DNA of 64,000 bases from JBHHUI01 sp965248775 (lineage in GTDB: Bacteria > Chloroflexota > Anaerolineae > Anaerolineales > JBHHUI01), in assembly GCA_965248775.1 (NCBI GenBank), contig OZ252150.1, positions 2,356,001 through 2,420,000 on the forward strand, read 5' to 3'. This document shows, one piece after another, positions 34,803 to 44,280 of this stretch; positions within the stretch are counted from its first letter, which is position 1, and every line of letters begins with the position of its first letter. A program made the translations under genes and the position numbers. The notes beneath the pieces were generated by a model. That model searched no databases, was not told the DNA's origin, and worked only from the letters and a program-made list of their open reading frames with translations.

Positions 34803-35012
34803 GATGTTGCCCTCCATTCGGTGTTACGACCTTTATTGACCACTGATTGAGTGGATTATAGTCCTCACGCTGTGGAAGGCAATTGGGACGAATATTCAAT
34901 TTGCACGAAAGGTTCATCCAGATCAGTTCGTTTGTACAGGATGTATTTCCACCTCAAAGAATATAATGATATGAGTATTGGTTTATTGAGGAGTATTCTC
35001 GGAGAGGAGACT

Positions 35013-35984
35013 ATGGTGGATGAGAAACTGATTTTGGCCTCCATTCATGGTGTGGTGATTGTTGAACGTGATGAGGATGGCTGGCGGGAGATCGTACGTG
35101 CATTGGAAGAGGAACGGCCCACAAGCGTTATTGGGCACAATGGATTGCTCCTTGCCGGGGCCCGCTCTGGCGTGTACCGCTCGACGGACGCCGGGCAAAG
35201 CTGGCAATCTGCGGATAACGGTCTCAATGTGAAGTATGTGCGCTGGTTGGCAGCTGCCCCAGATGGCGAGACCTACTTCGCCGGGACGGAACCGGCTTCT
35301 ATCTTCACTTCACACGATGGCGCGGACACTTGGGAAGAGAGTGCGGGCGTTGTTGACCTGCGCGATTATTATCGCTGGTCGTTGCCCTATTCTCCCGAGG
35401 CGGGCTGCGTGCGTGGTTTTGCCTTCAATGGCGGTCAGACGTATGCTGCGGTTGAAGTCGGTGGCGCATTACGCTCGAGCGACAATGGCAGCACATGGGA
35501 ATTAGTGCCGGGCAGTAGCGGCAGACCATTCCACGGACAGCCAGAGGCTGCCTTTGTGCACGCGGATGTGCATTCTATAGAAGTTCATCCTTCATCACCG
35601 GAGCATGTCTTTGCGCAGACCGGGGGTGGCTTCTATATTTCGCAAAATGGCGGCGCCACCTGGAATGAAAGCTATCGCTGTTACTGCCGTGCGGTCTGGG
35701 TCGATCCCGAAGATGCGCAGCATATTATCCTCGGCCCGGCGGAATTCGTAGACCGCGGTGGTCGCATTGAGATGAGTCGTGATGGCGGCGAAACCTGGCA
35801 AGCCGCTGCGCATGGCCTCGATACTCCCTGGCCGCGCACGATGGTCGAGCGTTTCACACAAGTTGGCGCTGAATTGCTGGCGATGCTCTCCAATGGAAGG
35901 ATTTACGCCGCCCGCCTTGACGATTTGAAGTGGCGGCGTATTCTTTCGGACGTGAAGGGTGTGCGTGCAATTGCGGTCATCTAA
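35013..35984 (+). CDS. BNR/sialidase-type repeat protein
   Basis: A 323-residue protein built of beta-propeller repeats of the BNR/Asp-box kind: GVYRSTDAGQSWQSAD, SIFTSHDGADTWEESA, ALRSSDNGSTWELVPG, FYISQNGGATWNESY and EMSRDGGETWQAAAHG. Members include sialidases, YCF48-like photosystem factors and Vps10-like proteins. No signal peptide, so it may be cytoplasmic. The ATG at 35013 has GGAGAGGAGA upstream, a strong RBS; a longer frame to 34851 is less likely. Substrate or partner unknown. Confidence 0.78.
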   Translation: MVDEKLILASIHGVVIVERDEDGWREIVRALEEERPTSVIGHNGLLLAGARSGVYRSTDAGQSWQSADNGLNVKYVRWLAAAPDGETYFAGTEPASIFTSHDGADTWEESAGVVDLRDYYRWSLPYSPEAGCVRGFAFNGGQTYAAVEVGGALRSSDNGSTWELVPGSSGRPFHGQPEAAFVHADVHSIEVHPSSPEHVFAQTGGGFYISQNGGATWNESYRCYCRAVWVDPEDAQHIILGPAEFVDRGGRIEMSRDGGETWQAAAHGLDTPWPRTMVERFTQVGAELLAMLSNGRIYAARLDDLKWRRILSDVKGVRAIAVI

Positions 35985-36008
35985 TCAAAATTCATCCGTG
36001 TGTGCGAG

Positions 36009-36776
36009 ATGTATATTATTTCTTGGAATGTAAATGGTATTCGTGCCGCCCAACGCAAAGGGTTCCTGAAATGGCTGGCTGCAGAAGCCCCGGATGTATT
36101 GTGCGTGCAGGAAACGAAGGCGCATCCTGATCAGCTCGACGACATCCTACTAAGTCCGCCTGGATACGAGACACACTGGGCCTCGGCTGAGAAGAAAGGC
36201 TACAGCGGAGTCGGAAACTTTGGGTGCGAAGAGCCTGCTTCTGTGCGTGCGGGTTTTGGTCCGCAAGAGTTCGATAGCGAAGGGCGTGTGCTTGTCGCCG
36301 AGTATCCAGCTTTTACACTCCTAAATGTTTACTTCCCCAACGGCAGTCGTGACCACCACCGCGTTCCGTACAAGCTTGATTTCTATGAGGCGCTGCTCGA
36401 ATACTGCGACGAGCTACGCGCAAAGGGGCGCAAGCTAATCATCTGTGGCGACTTCAATACAGCCCACGAAGAGATTGACTTAGCCCGACCCAAACAGAAT
36501 AAGAAAACAACCGGCTTCCTGCCGGAAGAGCGTAAGTGGCTCGACGAATGGCTCAGTCACGGATACACCGATGCATATCGCTATCTGCATCCCGATCAGG
36601 AGGGCGCGTACACATGGTGGACATATATCAGCAATGCGCGTTCTCGCAACGTCGGCTGGCGGTTGGATATGTTCTACGTTTCGGACGATTTACTGCCGTA
36701 TGTGAAGGAAGCGACGATCCTGGCAGACGTGATGGGCTCGGACCATTGTCCGGTGGGGCTAAAAATGGATGTCTGA
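36009..36776 (+). CDS. xth: Exodeoxyribonuclease III
   Basis: A 255-residue Mg2+-dependent AP endonuclease/3'-5' exonuclease for base-excision repair. The catalytic set is complete: SWNVNGIRAA, CVQETKA with the metal Glu, CGDFNTAHEEIDLARP with the Asp-Asn pair, and GSDHCPVGL with the final Asp-His. The loop LDEWLSHGYTDAYRYLHP is typical of the ExoIII/APE1 family. I take the ATG at 36009; a GTG three codons upstream is possible. 24 nt after the BNR gene. Confidence 0.94.
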   Translation: MYIISWNVNGIRAAQRKGFLKWLAAEAPDVLCVQETKAHPDQLDDILLSPPGYETHWASAEKKGYSGVGNFGCEEPASVRAGFGPQEFDSEGRVLVAEYPAFTLLNVYFPNGSRDHHRVPYKLDFYEALLEYCDELRAKGRKLIICGDFNTAHEEIDLARPKQNKKTTGFLPEERKWLDEWLSHGYTDAYRYLHPDQEGAYTWWTYISNARSRNVGWRLDMFYVSDDLLPYVKEATILADVMGSDHCPVGLKMDV

Positions 36777-36818
36777 ACTTATGCTATTTTGACCTGAAAA
36801 AAACCAATCCTCTGCGTG

Positions 36819-36824
36819 TATAAT
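36819..36824 (+). promoter_or_regulatory. Candidate -10 element upstream of icd
   Basis: A perfect TATAAT 49 nt before the icd ATG. TTGACC at 36789-36794 is 24 nt further upstream, too far for a standard -35, so only the -10 is convincing. Confidence 0.35.
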
Positions 36825-36872
36825 CCTGGTTGAAAAAGAATTCACAATGTCCCCGCTTTTGGAGTTTCATTA

Positions 36873-38171
<1,299 letters not shown>

Positions 38172-38233
38172 ATCGAACGTCGATAATCCAAGATCAGACG
38201 GCTTTGGACTATCAACTTTCGATTGGAGTAAAT

Positions 38234-39118
38234 ATGGCCACCCTTCTCACAACCCTCCAGGAGAGCATCCGTTATCGTGGCGGTTCGGGGCATTGGGCTT
38301 TCCAGTTCCATCGTCTGGCCGGATTGGGCACGCTGCTCTTTCTCTTTGTTCATATCCTCGATACCTCGACAGTCTTCTTCTTCCCCAACCTCTACGAGCA
38401 CGCGATCAATCTCTATCGCAGCCCGATGTTCCTGCTGGGCGAAATCGCCCTCATAGCCGGTGTCATCTTCCATGGGCTGAACGGGTTGAAGATCATAGTC
38501 TTTGACATCAAACCCGAGTTGTGGAACATCGCTCGCGAGCGGACGTGGACGTGGAGCGTTTACGTCGGCACATTCGTGCTGTGGCTGCCAGCCGGGCTGA
38601 TCATGGGCAACTCGATCTATGTAAACAGCATCTGTCGCTGCCCAGCAGCCGCTATCGACACGGGCGGCGGCTCACAGGTGTGGGTAAACGTAGTCATCCT
38701 GATCGTGCTGGCAGCAGCAACTATCATGGCGCTCTACATTTTGCTCGGTGGACTCAGCGGCTCCGGGGGGGTCGGGAAGACCTTCGATACGCGCATGTGG
38801 CAGTTCATGCGCTGGTCCGGCGTACTGCTCATCCCGCTGGCCTACGGGCACGTGCTGATTAAGGATATCCTTGACGGCGTGCACCACATCGATCTAGATT
38901 ATGTTGCCTTTTACTGGAGCTTTGTCAGCTGGCGCATCTTCGATGCCTCTTTGCTCGGGCTGGCGTTTGCGCACGGCATGAACGGTCTGCGCCATGTCGC
39001 GGAAGACTACGTTCATAATTCCGGACAATTGAAGGCGCTCAAATGGCTGATCCTGATCGCCTGGATCGTTGTCACCGCCATCGGCGCAATTGCTCTCATC
39101 GGCGGCGTGAGAGTATAG
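38234..39118 (+). CDS. Succinate dehydrogenase membrane anchor, SdhC-SdhD fusion
   Basis: A 294-residue membrane protein. The first third looks like SdhC (GHWAFQFHRLAGLGTLLFLF, with the heme-region His in FVHILDT). After an insert with paired cysteines (NSICRCPAA) the last part looks like SdhD (MRWSGVLLIPLAYGHVLI, then LGLAFAHGMNGLRHVAEDY, the helix with the second heme ligand). Two helical bundles in one chain suggest a fused cytochrome b anchor carrying heme b and the quinone site. RBS GGAG sits before the ATG at 38234. The flavoprotein gene follows after 100 nt. Confidence 0.83.
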   Translation: MATLLTTLQESIRYRGGSGHWAFQFHRLAGLGTLLFLFVHILDTSTVFFFPNLYEHAINLYRSPMFLLGEIALIAGVIFHGLNGLKIIVFDIKPELWNIARERTWTWSVYVGTFVLWLPAGLIMGNSIYVNSICRCPAAAIDTGGGSQVWVNVVILIVLAAATIMALYILLGGLSGSGGVGKTFDTRMWQFMRWSGVLLIPLAYGHVLIKDILDGVHHIDLDYVAFYWSFVSWRIFDASLLGLAFAHGMNGLRHVAEDYVHNSGQLKALKWLILIAWIVVTAIGAIALIGGVRV

Positions 39119-39218
39119 GATTCGGTACACAGACCTCACAGATGGGCACGGATCATTTTTCTAATCAATCAATTCTGAATGTGCATTCATCTGGGTCTGA
39201 TTTAGCTGAAGGGGTTCG

Positions 39219-41018
39219 ATGACAACACATCATCAATTCGACGCAGTGATTGTCGGCGCCGGTGGCGCGGGGCTGATGGCTGCGCTGCATGCCAGTAAAG
39301 CTGTAAATACTGCAGTAGTTTCTAAACTTTATCCCACCCGTTCTCACACCGGAGCTGCGCAGGGCGGAATCGCAGCAGCGCTTGGCAACATGGAAGAGGA
39401 CTCGTGGGAATGGCACATGTACGACACCGTAAAAGGTGGCGATTATCTAGTCGATCAGGATGCAGCCGAAATTATGGCGCGCGATGCTATCGATGCGGTG
39501 ATCGAACTCGAGCACATGGGCCTGCCCTTCGACCGCACTTCGGAAGGCCGCATTGAGCAGCGCCGCTTCGGTGGCCATACAGCCAACTTCGGCGAAAAGC
39601 TGGTTATGCGTTCCTGCAAAGCTGCGGATCGTACCGGCCATATGATCCTGCAAACGCTTTATCAACAGTGCATCAAACAGGATGTCAATTTCTTTGACGA
39701 ATTCTTTGTTGTTGACCTGCTTATGAACGAAGATGCCTGTGTTGGTTGTGTCGCGGTTGAAATGGCGACTGGTGAGATACACGTTTTCCATGCCAAGGCT
39801 GTGCTCGTTGCTGCAGGTGGGTTTGGCAAAATATTCCAGGTCACGTCCAATGCGCATACCCTCACCGGCGATCCCGTAGCGGCTGTTTGGCGGCGCGGCC
39901 TGCCATTGCAGGATATGGAGTTCTTTCAGTTCCACCCTACCGGCATGTATAAGCTGGGCATCCTCTTGTCAGAAGCGGCGCGCGGCGAAGGTTGTGTATT
40001 GCTCAATGACAAGGGTGAGCGCTTCATGGCGGAGTATGCGCCCTCTGTGATGGACCTTGCCCCACGCGACATGATCTCGCGCTATATTTTTGAAGAAGTT
40101 CGTGCAGGACGGGGCATCAATGGTCAGGACTATGTTCATTTGGATTTCCGCCCGGAAACGATTAACAAATTCAAAGCCGGGCCCGGCGGCAGAGATGTCA
40201 CTTGGGAACATCTGGAAGAGTCTCTACCGGAAATTATTGACTTTGCGCGAGTCTATATGGGCATCGAGCCAAGCCGCGAACCTGTGCCTGTGCAGCCCAC
40301 AGCGCACTATGCGATGGGCGGTATTCCCACGGACAACGATGCGCGTGTACTCGCAGACGCAGATAAAGTCGTCCCCGGTCTGTTTGCCGCTGGCGAGTGT
40401 GCCTGTGTATCTGTGCATGGCGCGAATCGGCTTGGGACGAATTCGCTCGTGGACCTGGTGGTCTTCGGTCGACGTGGTGGCATGGAGATGGCGGAGTACT
40501 GTACGTCAGCGGATTTTGTGCCGCTCCCGGATCATCCCGCCGATGAAGTTGTTGCCGAATTGGAACGTATCCGCAACAACGACGGCGACCAACGGGCAGC
40601 TCGCATCCGCGATGAGTTGCAGCAGTTCATGACCGAAAAAGTCGGTGTATTCCGCAATGGGACTGAGATGCAATCCGCTTTGGATCAGATTGTGGAACTG
40701 AAACAACGCTATCAGAATGTAAAGATCGATGATCAGGGGAAGGTGTTCAATACTGATTTGTTAGAGACATTCGAGTTGGGTTGTTTGCTTGATATCGCCG
40801 AAGCCACAGCTGCCAGCGCCCATCGCCGAACGGAGTCGCGAGGCGGACACGCCCGCGAAGATTACCCTGAGCGCGAGGATAAGAAATGGCTCAAACATAC
40901 ACTGGTCTATCGCCCCAAAGGGAGTGGTGCAGCACCAACTCCAGCAGATGAAAAATTGCGCTTCAAAGATCGACCAGTTCGACTTGGGCGCTTCGAACCT
41001 AAAGCGAGAGTATATTAA
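39219..41018 (+). CDS. sdhA: Succinate dehydrogenase flavoprotein subunit
   Basis: A 599-residue FAD enzyme that oxidises succinate to fumarate. The dinucleotide loop VGAGGAGLMAALHA starts at residue 11. TRSHTGAAQGGIAAALGN has the His that bonds FAD covalently. EGRIEQRRFGGHTANFG and QFHPTGMYKLGILLSE are substrate-site segments, and SVHGANRLGTNSLVDLVVFGRR carries the catalytic Arg. The C-terminal domain ends with DRPVRLGRF. It pairs with the fused anchor upstream and the iron-sulfur subunit 60 nt downstream. Confidence 0.96.
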   Translation: MTTHHQFDAVIVGAGGAGLMAALHASKAVNTAVVSKLYPTRSHTGAAQGGIAAALGNMEEDSWEWHMYDTVKGGDYLVDQDAAEIMARDAIDAVIELEHMGLPFDRTSEGRIEQRRFGGHTANFGEKLVMRSCKAADRTGHMILQTLYQQCIKQDVNFFDEFFVVDLLMNEDACVGCVAVEMATGEIHVFHAKAVLVAAGGFGKIFQVTSNAHTLTGDPVAAVWRRGLPLQDMEFFQFHPTGMYKLGILLSEAARGEGCVLLNDKGERFMAEYAPSVMDLAPRDMISRYIFEEVRAGRGINGQDYVHLDFRPETINKFKAGPGGRDVTWEHLEESLPEIIDFARVYMGIEPSREPVPVQPTAHYAMGGIPTDNDARVLADADKVVPGLFAAGECACVSVHGANRLGTNSLVDLVVFGRRGGMEMAEYCTSADFVPLPDHPADEVVAELERIRNNDGDQRAARIRDELQQFMTEKVGVFRNGTEMQSALDQIVELKQRYQNVKIDDQGKVFNTDLLETFELGCLLDIAEATAASAHRRTESRGGHAREDYPEREDKKWLKHTLVYRPKGSGAAPTPADEKLRFKDRPVRLGRFEPKARVY

Positions 41019-41078
41019 AGTGTGGAGACTTGAAATTTGTCTCCGCATCGAGATTTGATTTCCCTAAGGGACTCATCA

Positions 41079-41786
41079 ATGAATGTCCATCTCAAAATAA
41101 AGCGCTTCAACCCGGAAAAAGATTCCAAGCCCTGGTGGGGCGAGTACGATGTAGATATGGAGCCCACAGATCCCGTACTGAATGCGCTTCACGCAGTGAA
41201 GTGGTACGAAGACGGCACGCTCAATCTGCGACGATCATGCGCACATGGCATTTGTGGTTCTGATGCAATGCGGATCAATGGCCGCAATTTGCTTGCCTGC
41301 AAAGTACTCATTCAGGACGTTGGTGAGAACATAACCATCGAACCGATTCATGGGCTGAAAGTGATTAAAGACCTGATTGTGGATATGGAGCCGTTCTTTG
41401 ACCACTACCGCACGGTAATGCCCTACCTCATCAACGACGAGGCGCTTCCGGAAGATGGGCGCGAGAGATTGCAATCTCCCGCGGATCAGGAACGAATCAA
41501 TGAATCCACCAAATGTATCCTGTGTGCTGCGTGTACCACATCGTGTCCATCCTTCTGGGCAAACGGCGAGTATGTGGGACCGGCAGCCATTGTGCAGGCA
41601 CACCGTTTTATATTCGATAGTCGCGACCGCGCAGCCGAGGAGAGGCTGCAAGTACTTAACGAACAGTCAGGTGTATGGCGCTGTCGCACAATATTCAACT
41701 GCACAGCCGCTTGCCCGCGTGATATTCCGGTTACACAGCAAATTGCAGAAGTGAAAAAAGCCCTGGCAACAGGGCGTATCGAGTAA
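41079..41786 (+). CDS. sdhB: Succinate dehydrogenase iron-sulfur subunit
   Basis: A 235-residue subunit carrying three clusters. CAHGICGSDAMRING...LAC binds [2Fe-2S], with Asp at the third position as in E. coli SdhB. CILCAACTTSCPSFW and later CRTIFNCTAACPRDI provide the [4Fe-4S] and [3Fe-4S] ligands. The ATG at 41079 is preferred over an in-frame start 14 codons upstream. It completes the order anchor-flavoprotein-iron-sulfur. A strong hairpin follows 29 nt after the stop. Confidence 0.95.
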   Translation: MNVHLKIKRFNPEKDSKPWWGEYDVDMEPTDPVLNALHAVKWYEDGTLNLRRSCAHGICGSDAMRINGRNLLACKVLIQDVGENITIEPIHGLKVIKDLIVDMEPFFDHYRTVMPYLINDEALPEDGRERLQSPADQERINESTKCILCAACTTSCPSFWANGEYVGPAAIVQAHRFIFDSRDRAAEERLQVLNEQSGVWRCRTIFNCTAACPRDIPVTQQIAEVKKALATGRIE

Positions 41787-41814
41787 CGACGGGCGAACGA
41801 AGACGCTGTTATTC

Positions 41815-41846
41815 AAGGAGCCACCGCGTTTTCCGGGTGGCTCCTT
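41815..41846 (+). terminator. Hairpin after sdhB
   Basis: An 11-bp perfect stem AAGGAGCCACC/GGTGGCTCCTT with a 10-nt loop, 29 nt after the sdhB stop. It is followed by TTCAGATC, not a clear T run, so it may be an inefficient or rho-assisted terminator. Confidence 0.6.
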
Positions 41847-41855
41847 CAGATCGGA

Positions 41856-41880
41856 TACAACTGCTATACAGTTGTATAAT
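41856..41880 (+). promoter_or_regulatory. tRNA-Arg promoter with an overlapping inverted repeat
   Basis: TATAAT at 41875-41880 lies 8 nt before the tRNA gene, so transcription would begin within a few bases of it. A perfect 8-bp inverted repeat TACAACTG/CAGTTGTA (41856-41876, 5-nt spacer) overlaps the -10. No good -35 is visible. Confidence 0.45.
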
Positions 41881-41888
41881 TTCTATAC

Positions 41889-41960
41889 GCCCCAGTAGCT
41901 CAAATGGAAGAGCGAGGCCCTCCTAAGGCCTAGGTTGCGGGTTCGAGTCCCTCCTGGGGT
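41889..41960 (+). tRNA. tRNA-Arg (CCT)
   Basis: A 72-nt cloverleaf: acceptor GCCCCAG pairs with CTGGGGT, D stem GCTC/GAGC, anticodon stem AGGCC/GGCCT around the loop CTCCTAA, and T loop TTCGAGT. The anticodon CCT reads AGG (arginine). One mismatch in the T stem. The 3' CCA is not encoded: the next bases are ATA. No intron. Downstream 41961-42239 contains no gene. Confidence 0.93.
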
Positions 41961-42135
41961 ATATGCTGCCGAGTTTCCATACCCCCATATGTGCTCAAAT
42001 TATCATTATGTCTCCATATCTGGAGGGCTCTGGACATCAGCGTTTGAGTCATGTTAGATGATCGTACGTATTCCGTAATAATCCAAGTGATTCGCGAGAC
42101 TCACAGTGATGATTCCGCATATAATGCGGCGATAA

Positions 42136-42177
42136 GGGCCAGCGCCCGAGTGCCCCCCCTCGCTCGGGCGCTGGCCC
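42136..42177. terminator. Strong 15-bp hairpin between tRNA-Arg and the S9 peptidase gene
   Basis: GGGCCAGCGCCCGAG and CTCGGGCGCTGGCCC form a perfect 15-bp stem with a 12-nt loop containing seven C. It lies between convergent units (tRNA, plus; peptidase, minus), 62 nt beyond the peptidase stop, and may end both. Flanking T runs are weak. A second small palindrome CCGCAT/ATGCGG is just before it (42116-42130). Confidence 0.55.
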
Positions 42178-42239
42178 GTTAAATTCAAAGTTCTGTTCTT
42201 CTGCAGAGCAGAATACCCCAACTGCTTAAAAGAATTGAT

Positions 42240-44090
42240 TCAAGAGTACAGATACCAATCCAGGAAGCGTTCGATGCGTTGATAGGCGTCGAGCAGATTG
42301 GCGCGCTGGAGGAAACCGTGCGGTTCTTCGGCATAGGTCTTGTACTCGAAGGTCTTGCCGGCGCGCCGTAGCGCCTCCACCCATTCCTCCGATGACTGCG
42401 GCGGCACAGTACCATCTTCCAGCCCATGAAGTAGCAATACTGGTTTCCGGATATTGTCCACTTGCCGGATGGGAGAGGCGGCTTCGTACACTTTGCGATT
42501 GCGTGTGGGATGGCCGATCATCATCTCGGTGTACAGACGTAGATCGCGGCGGCATTGCGCCCATGAACTGAAAACATTTGCATCGCCATATTTGCTCACC
42601 CCGCAAGCGTACAAATAGTCCGGGTCACGCGCGAGACTGCAAGCAACCATATAGCCACCATAGCTCGGACCGTAAATGCCAATGCGTTCCGGGTTGATGC
42701 CGTCCAATGTGTGCAGGAACCGCGCCCCTTGCAGGCAATCCTGCATGTCTCCCACACCCCAGTCATTGTAATTGGAGTTCTCGAATGCGACCCCGTATCC
42801 TGTGCTGCCGCGATAGTTCGGTGCCAGGAAGGTATATCCTTTGGCAACAAAGTATTGCGCCAGGTCGTCCCATTCGTAACCATATTGCGAAGCCGGTCCA
42901 CCGTGGATGTAAACGATGGCCGCCCCGCTGGGCTGTGGTGGGGTGTATAGGAATGCTGGGATTTCCAGGCCAGCGTGACTCTGATAACTGATCTGCTCTG
43001 GGATGACCAGATTGTGTCCCTCAAGAGCCGGTGGCTTGGATGTTGTAAGCTGGGTGACCCTCCTGCTGATTAATTCGATGCGGTAGATATCTGCTGGCTG
43101 GGTTGGGCTTTCATATTCAAATGTGAGCTGGTTGCCGTCCGGCGACCAGTTGATATTCGAATGATGGCCCTTGCCGCTGCGCAGGTACTGGATGTCGCCG
43201 CTGTTAATTTCAATCAGTGCAAGGTCGTATGCAGCCTCCCGGTTCACAGTGCAGGCGAGGCGGGTGCTGTCCGGCGACCACGCCAGTTCGCCGATGTCCT
43301 GCCCAAGCCGGGAGAGTTGGTGTAACCCTTCGCCATCCGGGCGAATCAGCCAGATTTCATCAAAGCCTGAACGTTGTGAGAGGAATGCAATTTGTTCCCC
43401 GTCGGGAGACCATTTCGGGTCCCAATCTTTTTGCTGCGGCGCGCCTGTCAGGTTGTGAATCGCACCGCTCCGTATATCGATAATCTTCAGATCGAGCCGA
43501 TTTAAGTCGTCGTGTGGGTAATGCACATACACAACTTTTTCGCCGTCGGGTGCGCAGCAGGGTTCCGAAGAGTCGGCCCCGGTCGGTGTAAGCAGGCGCA
43601 GCTGCGATCCGTCCAGTTCGAGGAGCGCCAGCCGCCAGGCCTCATCGATTTCAACGCTGACAATCATGCGCTGACTGTCCGGGAGCCAGGTTGGCGTCGT
43701 AGCGTGATCGGCGAGGCCCGAGATGTTTTTCGGCAGCCCGCCGCTGAGAGACACAACGAAAAGGTGGTCATCTTGCGAGAAGGCGATCCACTGACCATTT
43801 GGCGACCATGCCGGTATCTCGTCCGACCAATAAATCGTTGCGCCGCGTTCGATGCTCATACGTCGCGGCCAGCCACCGCTGCTCGGCATAATAAAAATGT
43901 CGGATTGGTCATCACGGTCCCAGATGAAAGCGATCATCTCACCATCCGGAGAAAGGCTATGGTTGCGCGCTGGATTTATACTTGTGATGAGCGGAAGGCT
44001 CCAACCAGCAGGTGGTTTTAAATCCGGGCGCGCAAGCGAAGGCCAACCGATACGTTCGTATTTTTCTTCGAGATAAATTTCGTCTGTCAT
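42240..44090 (-). CDS. S9 family peptidase (prolyl oligopeptidase/acylaminoacyl-peptidase type)
   Basis: A serine peptidase of about 616 residues with an N-terminal seven-bladed propeller (SPDGEMIAFIWDRDDQSDIF, SPNGQWIAFSQDD, SPDGEQIAFLSQR, PDGNQLTFEYES) over an alpha/beta hydrolase domain. The catalytic triad is Ser in YGPSYGGYM, Asp in GLEDGTVPPQSSEEW and His in EEPHGFL. It releases short peptides or acyl-amino acids in the cytoplasm. The frame is open to a GTG at 44156; I prefer the ATG at 44090 (MTDEIYLEEKYERIGWPSL). Start uncertain. Confidence 0.9.
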   Translation of the reverse strand: MTDEIYLEEKYERIGWPSLARPDLKPPAGWSLPLITSINPARNHSLSPDGEMIAFIWDRDDQSDIFIMPSSGGWPRRMSIERGATIYWSDEIPAWSPNGQWIAFSQDDHLFVVSLSGGLPKNISGLADHATTPTWLPDSQRMIVSVEIDEAWRLALLELDGSQLRLLTPTGADSSEPCCAPDGEKVVYVHYPHDDLNRLDLKIIDIRSGAIHNLTGAPQQKDWDPKWSPDGEQIAFLSQRSGFDEIWLIRPDGEGLHQLSRLGQDIGELAWSPDSTRLACTVNREAAYDLALIEINSGDIQYLRSGKGHHSNINWSPDGNQLTFEYESPTQPADIYRIELISRRVTQLTTSKPPALEGHNLVIPEQISYQSHAGLEIPAFLYTPPQPSGAAIVYIHGGPASQYGYEWDDLAQYFVAKGYTFLAPNYRGSTGYGVAFENSNYNDWGVGDMQDCLQGARFLHTLDGINPERIGIYGPSYGGYMVACSLARDPDYLYACGVSKYGDANVFSSWAQCRRDLRLYTEMMIGHPTRNRKVYEAASPIRQVDNIRKPVLLLHGLEDGTVPPQSSEEWVEALRRAGKTFEYKTYAEEPHGFLQRANLLDAYQRIERFLDWYLYS

Positions 44091-44280
44091 ACCAATTTGT
44101 TTAAGTTCACCATTTCTGTGGAGTGTAAATTCTTTGCCATGCGATATTGTTGCCACCGATTAATTAGATCGCTTGGTGTTAAGAACAATGTGCCTGGCGC
44201 GGTGATTGCTGCCTGAAAAGCAAGGTTGTTATGAAATTGTCGGGCGGAAGTGGCATCCGCTTGCCACCCCCAGATTGTAG

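Noticed and set aside
36789..36824. Full sigma70 promoter TTGACC to TATAAT before icd
   Set aside because: The spacing is 24 nt, too long for a standard promoter; only the -10 is kept as a weak candidate.
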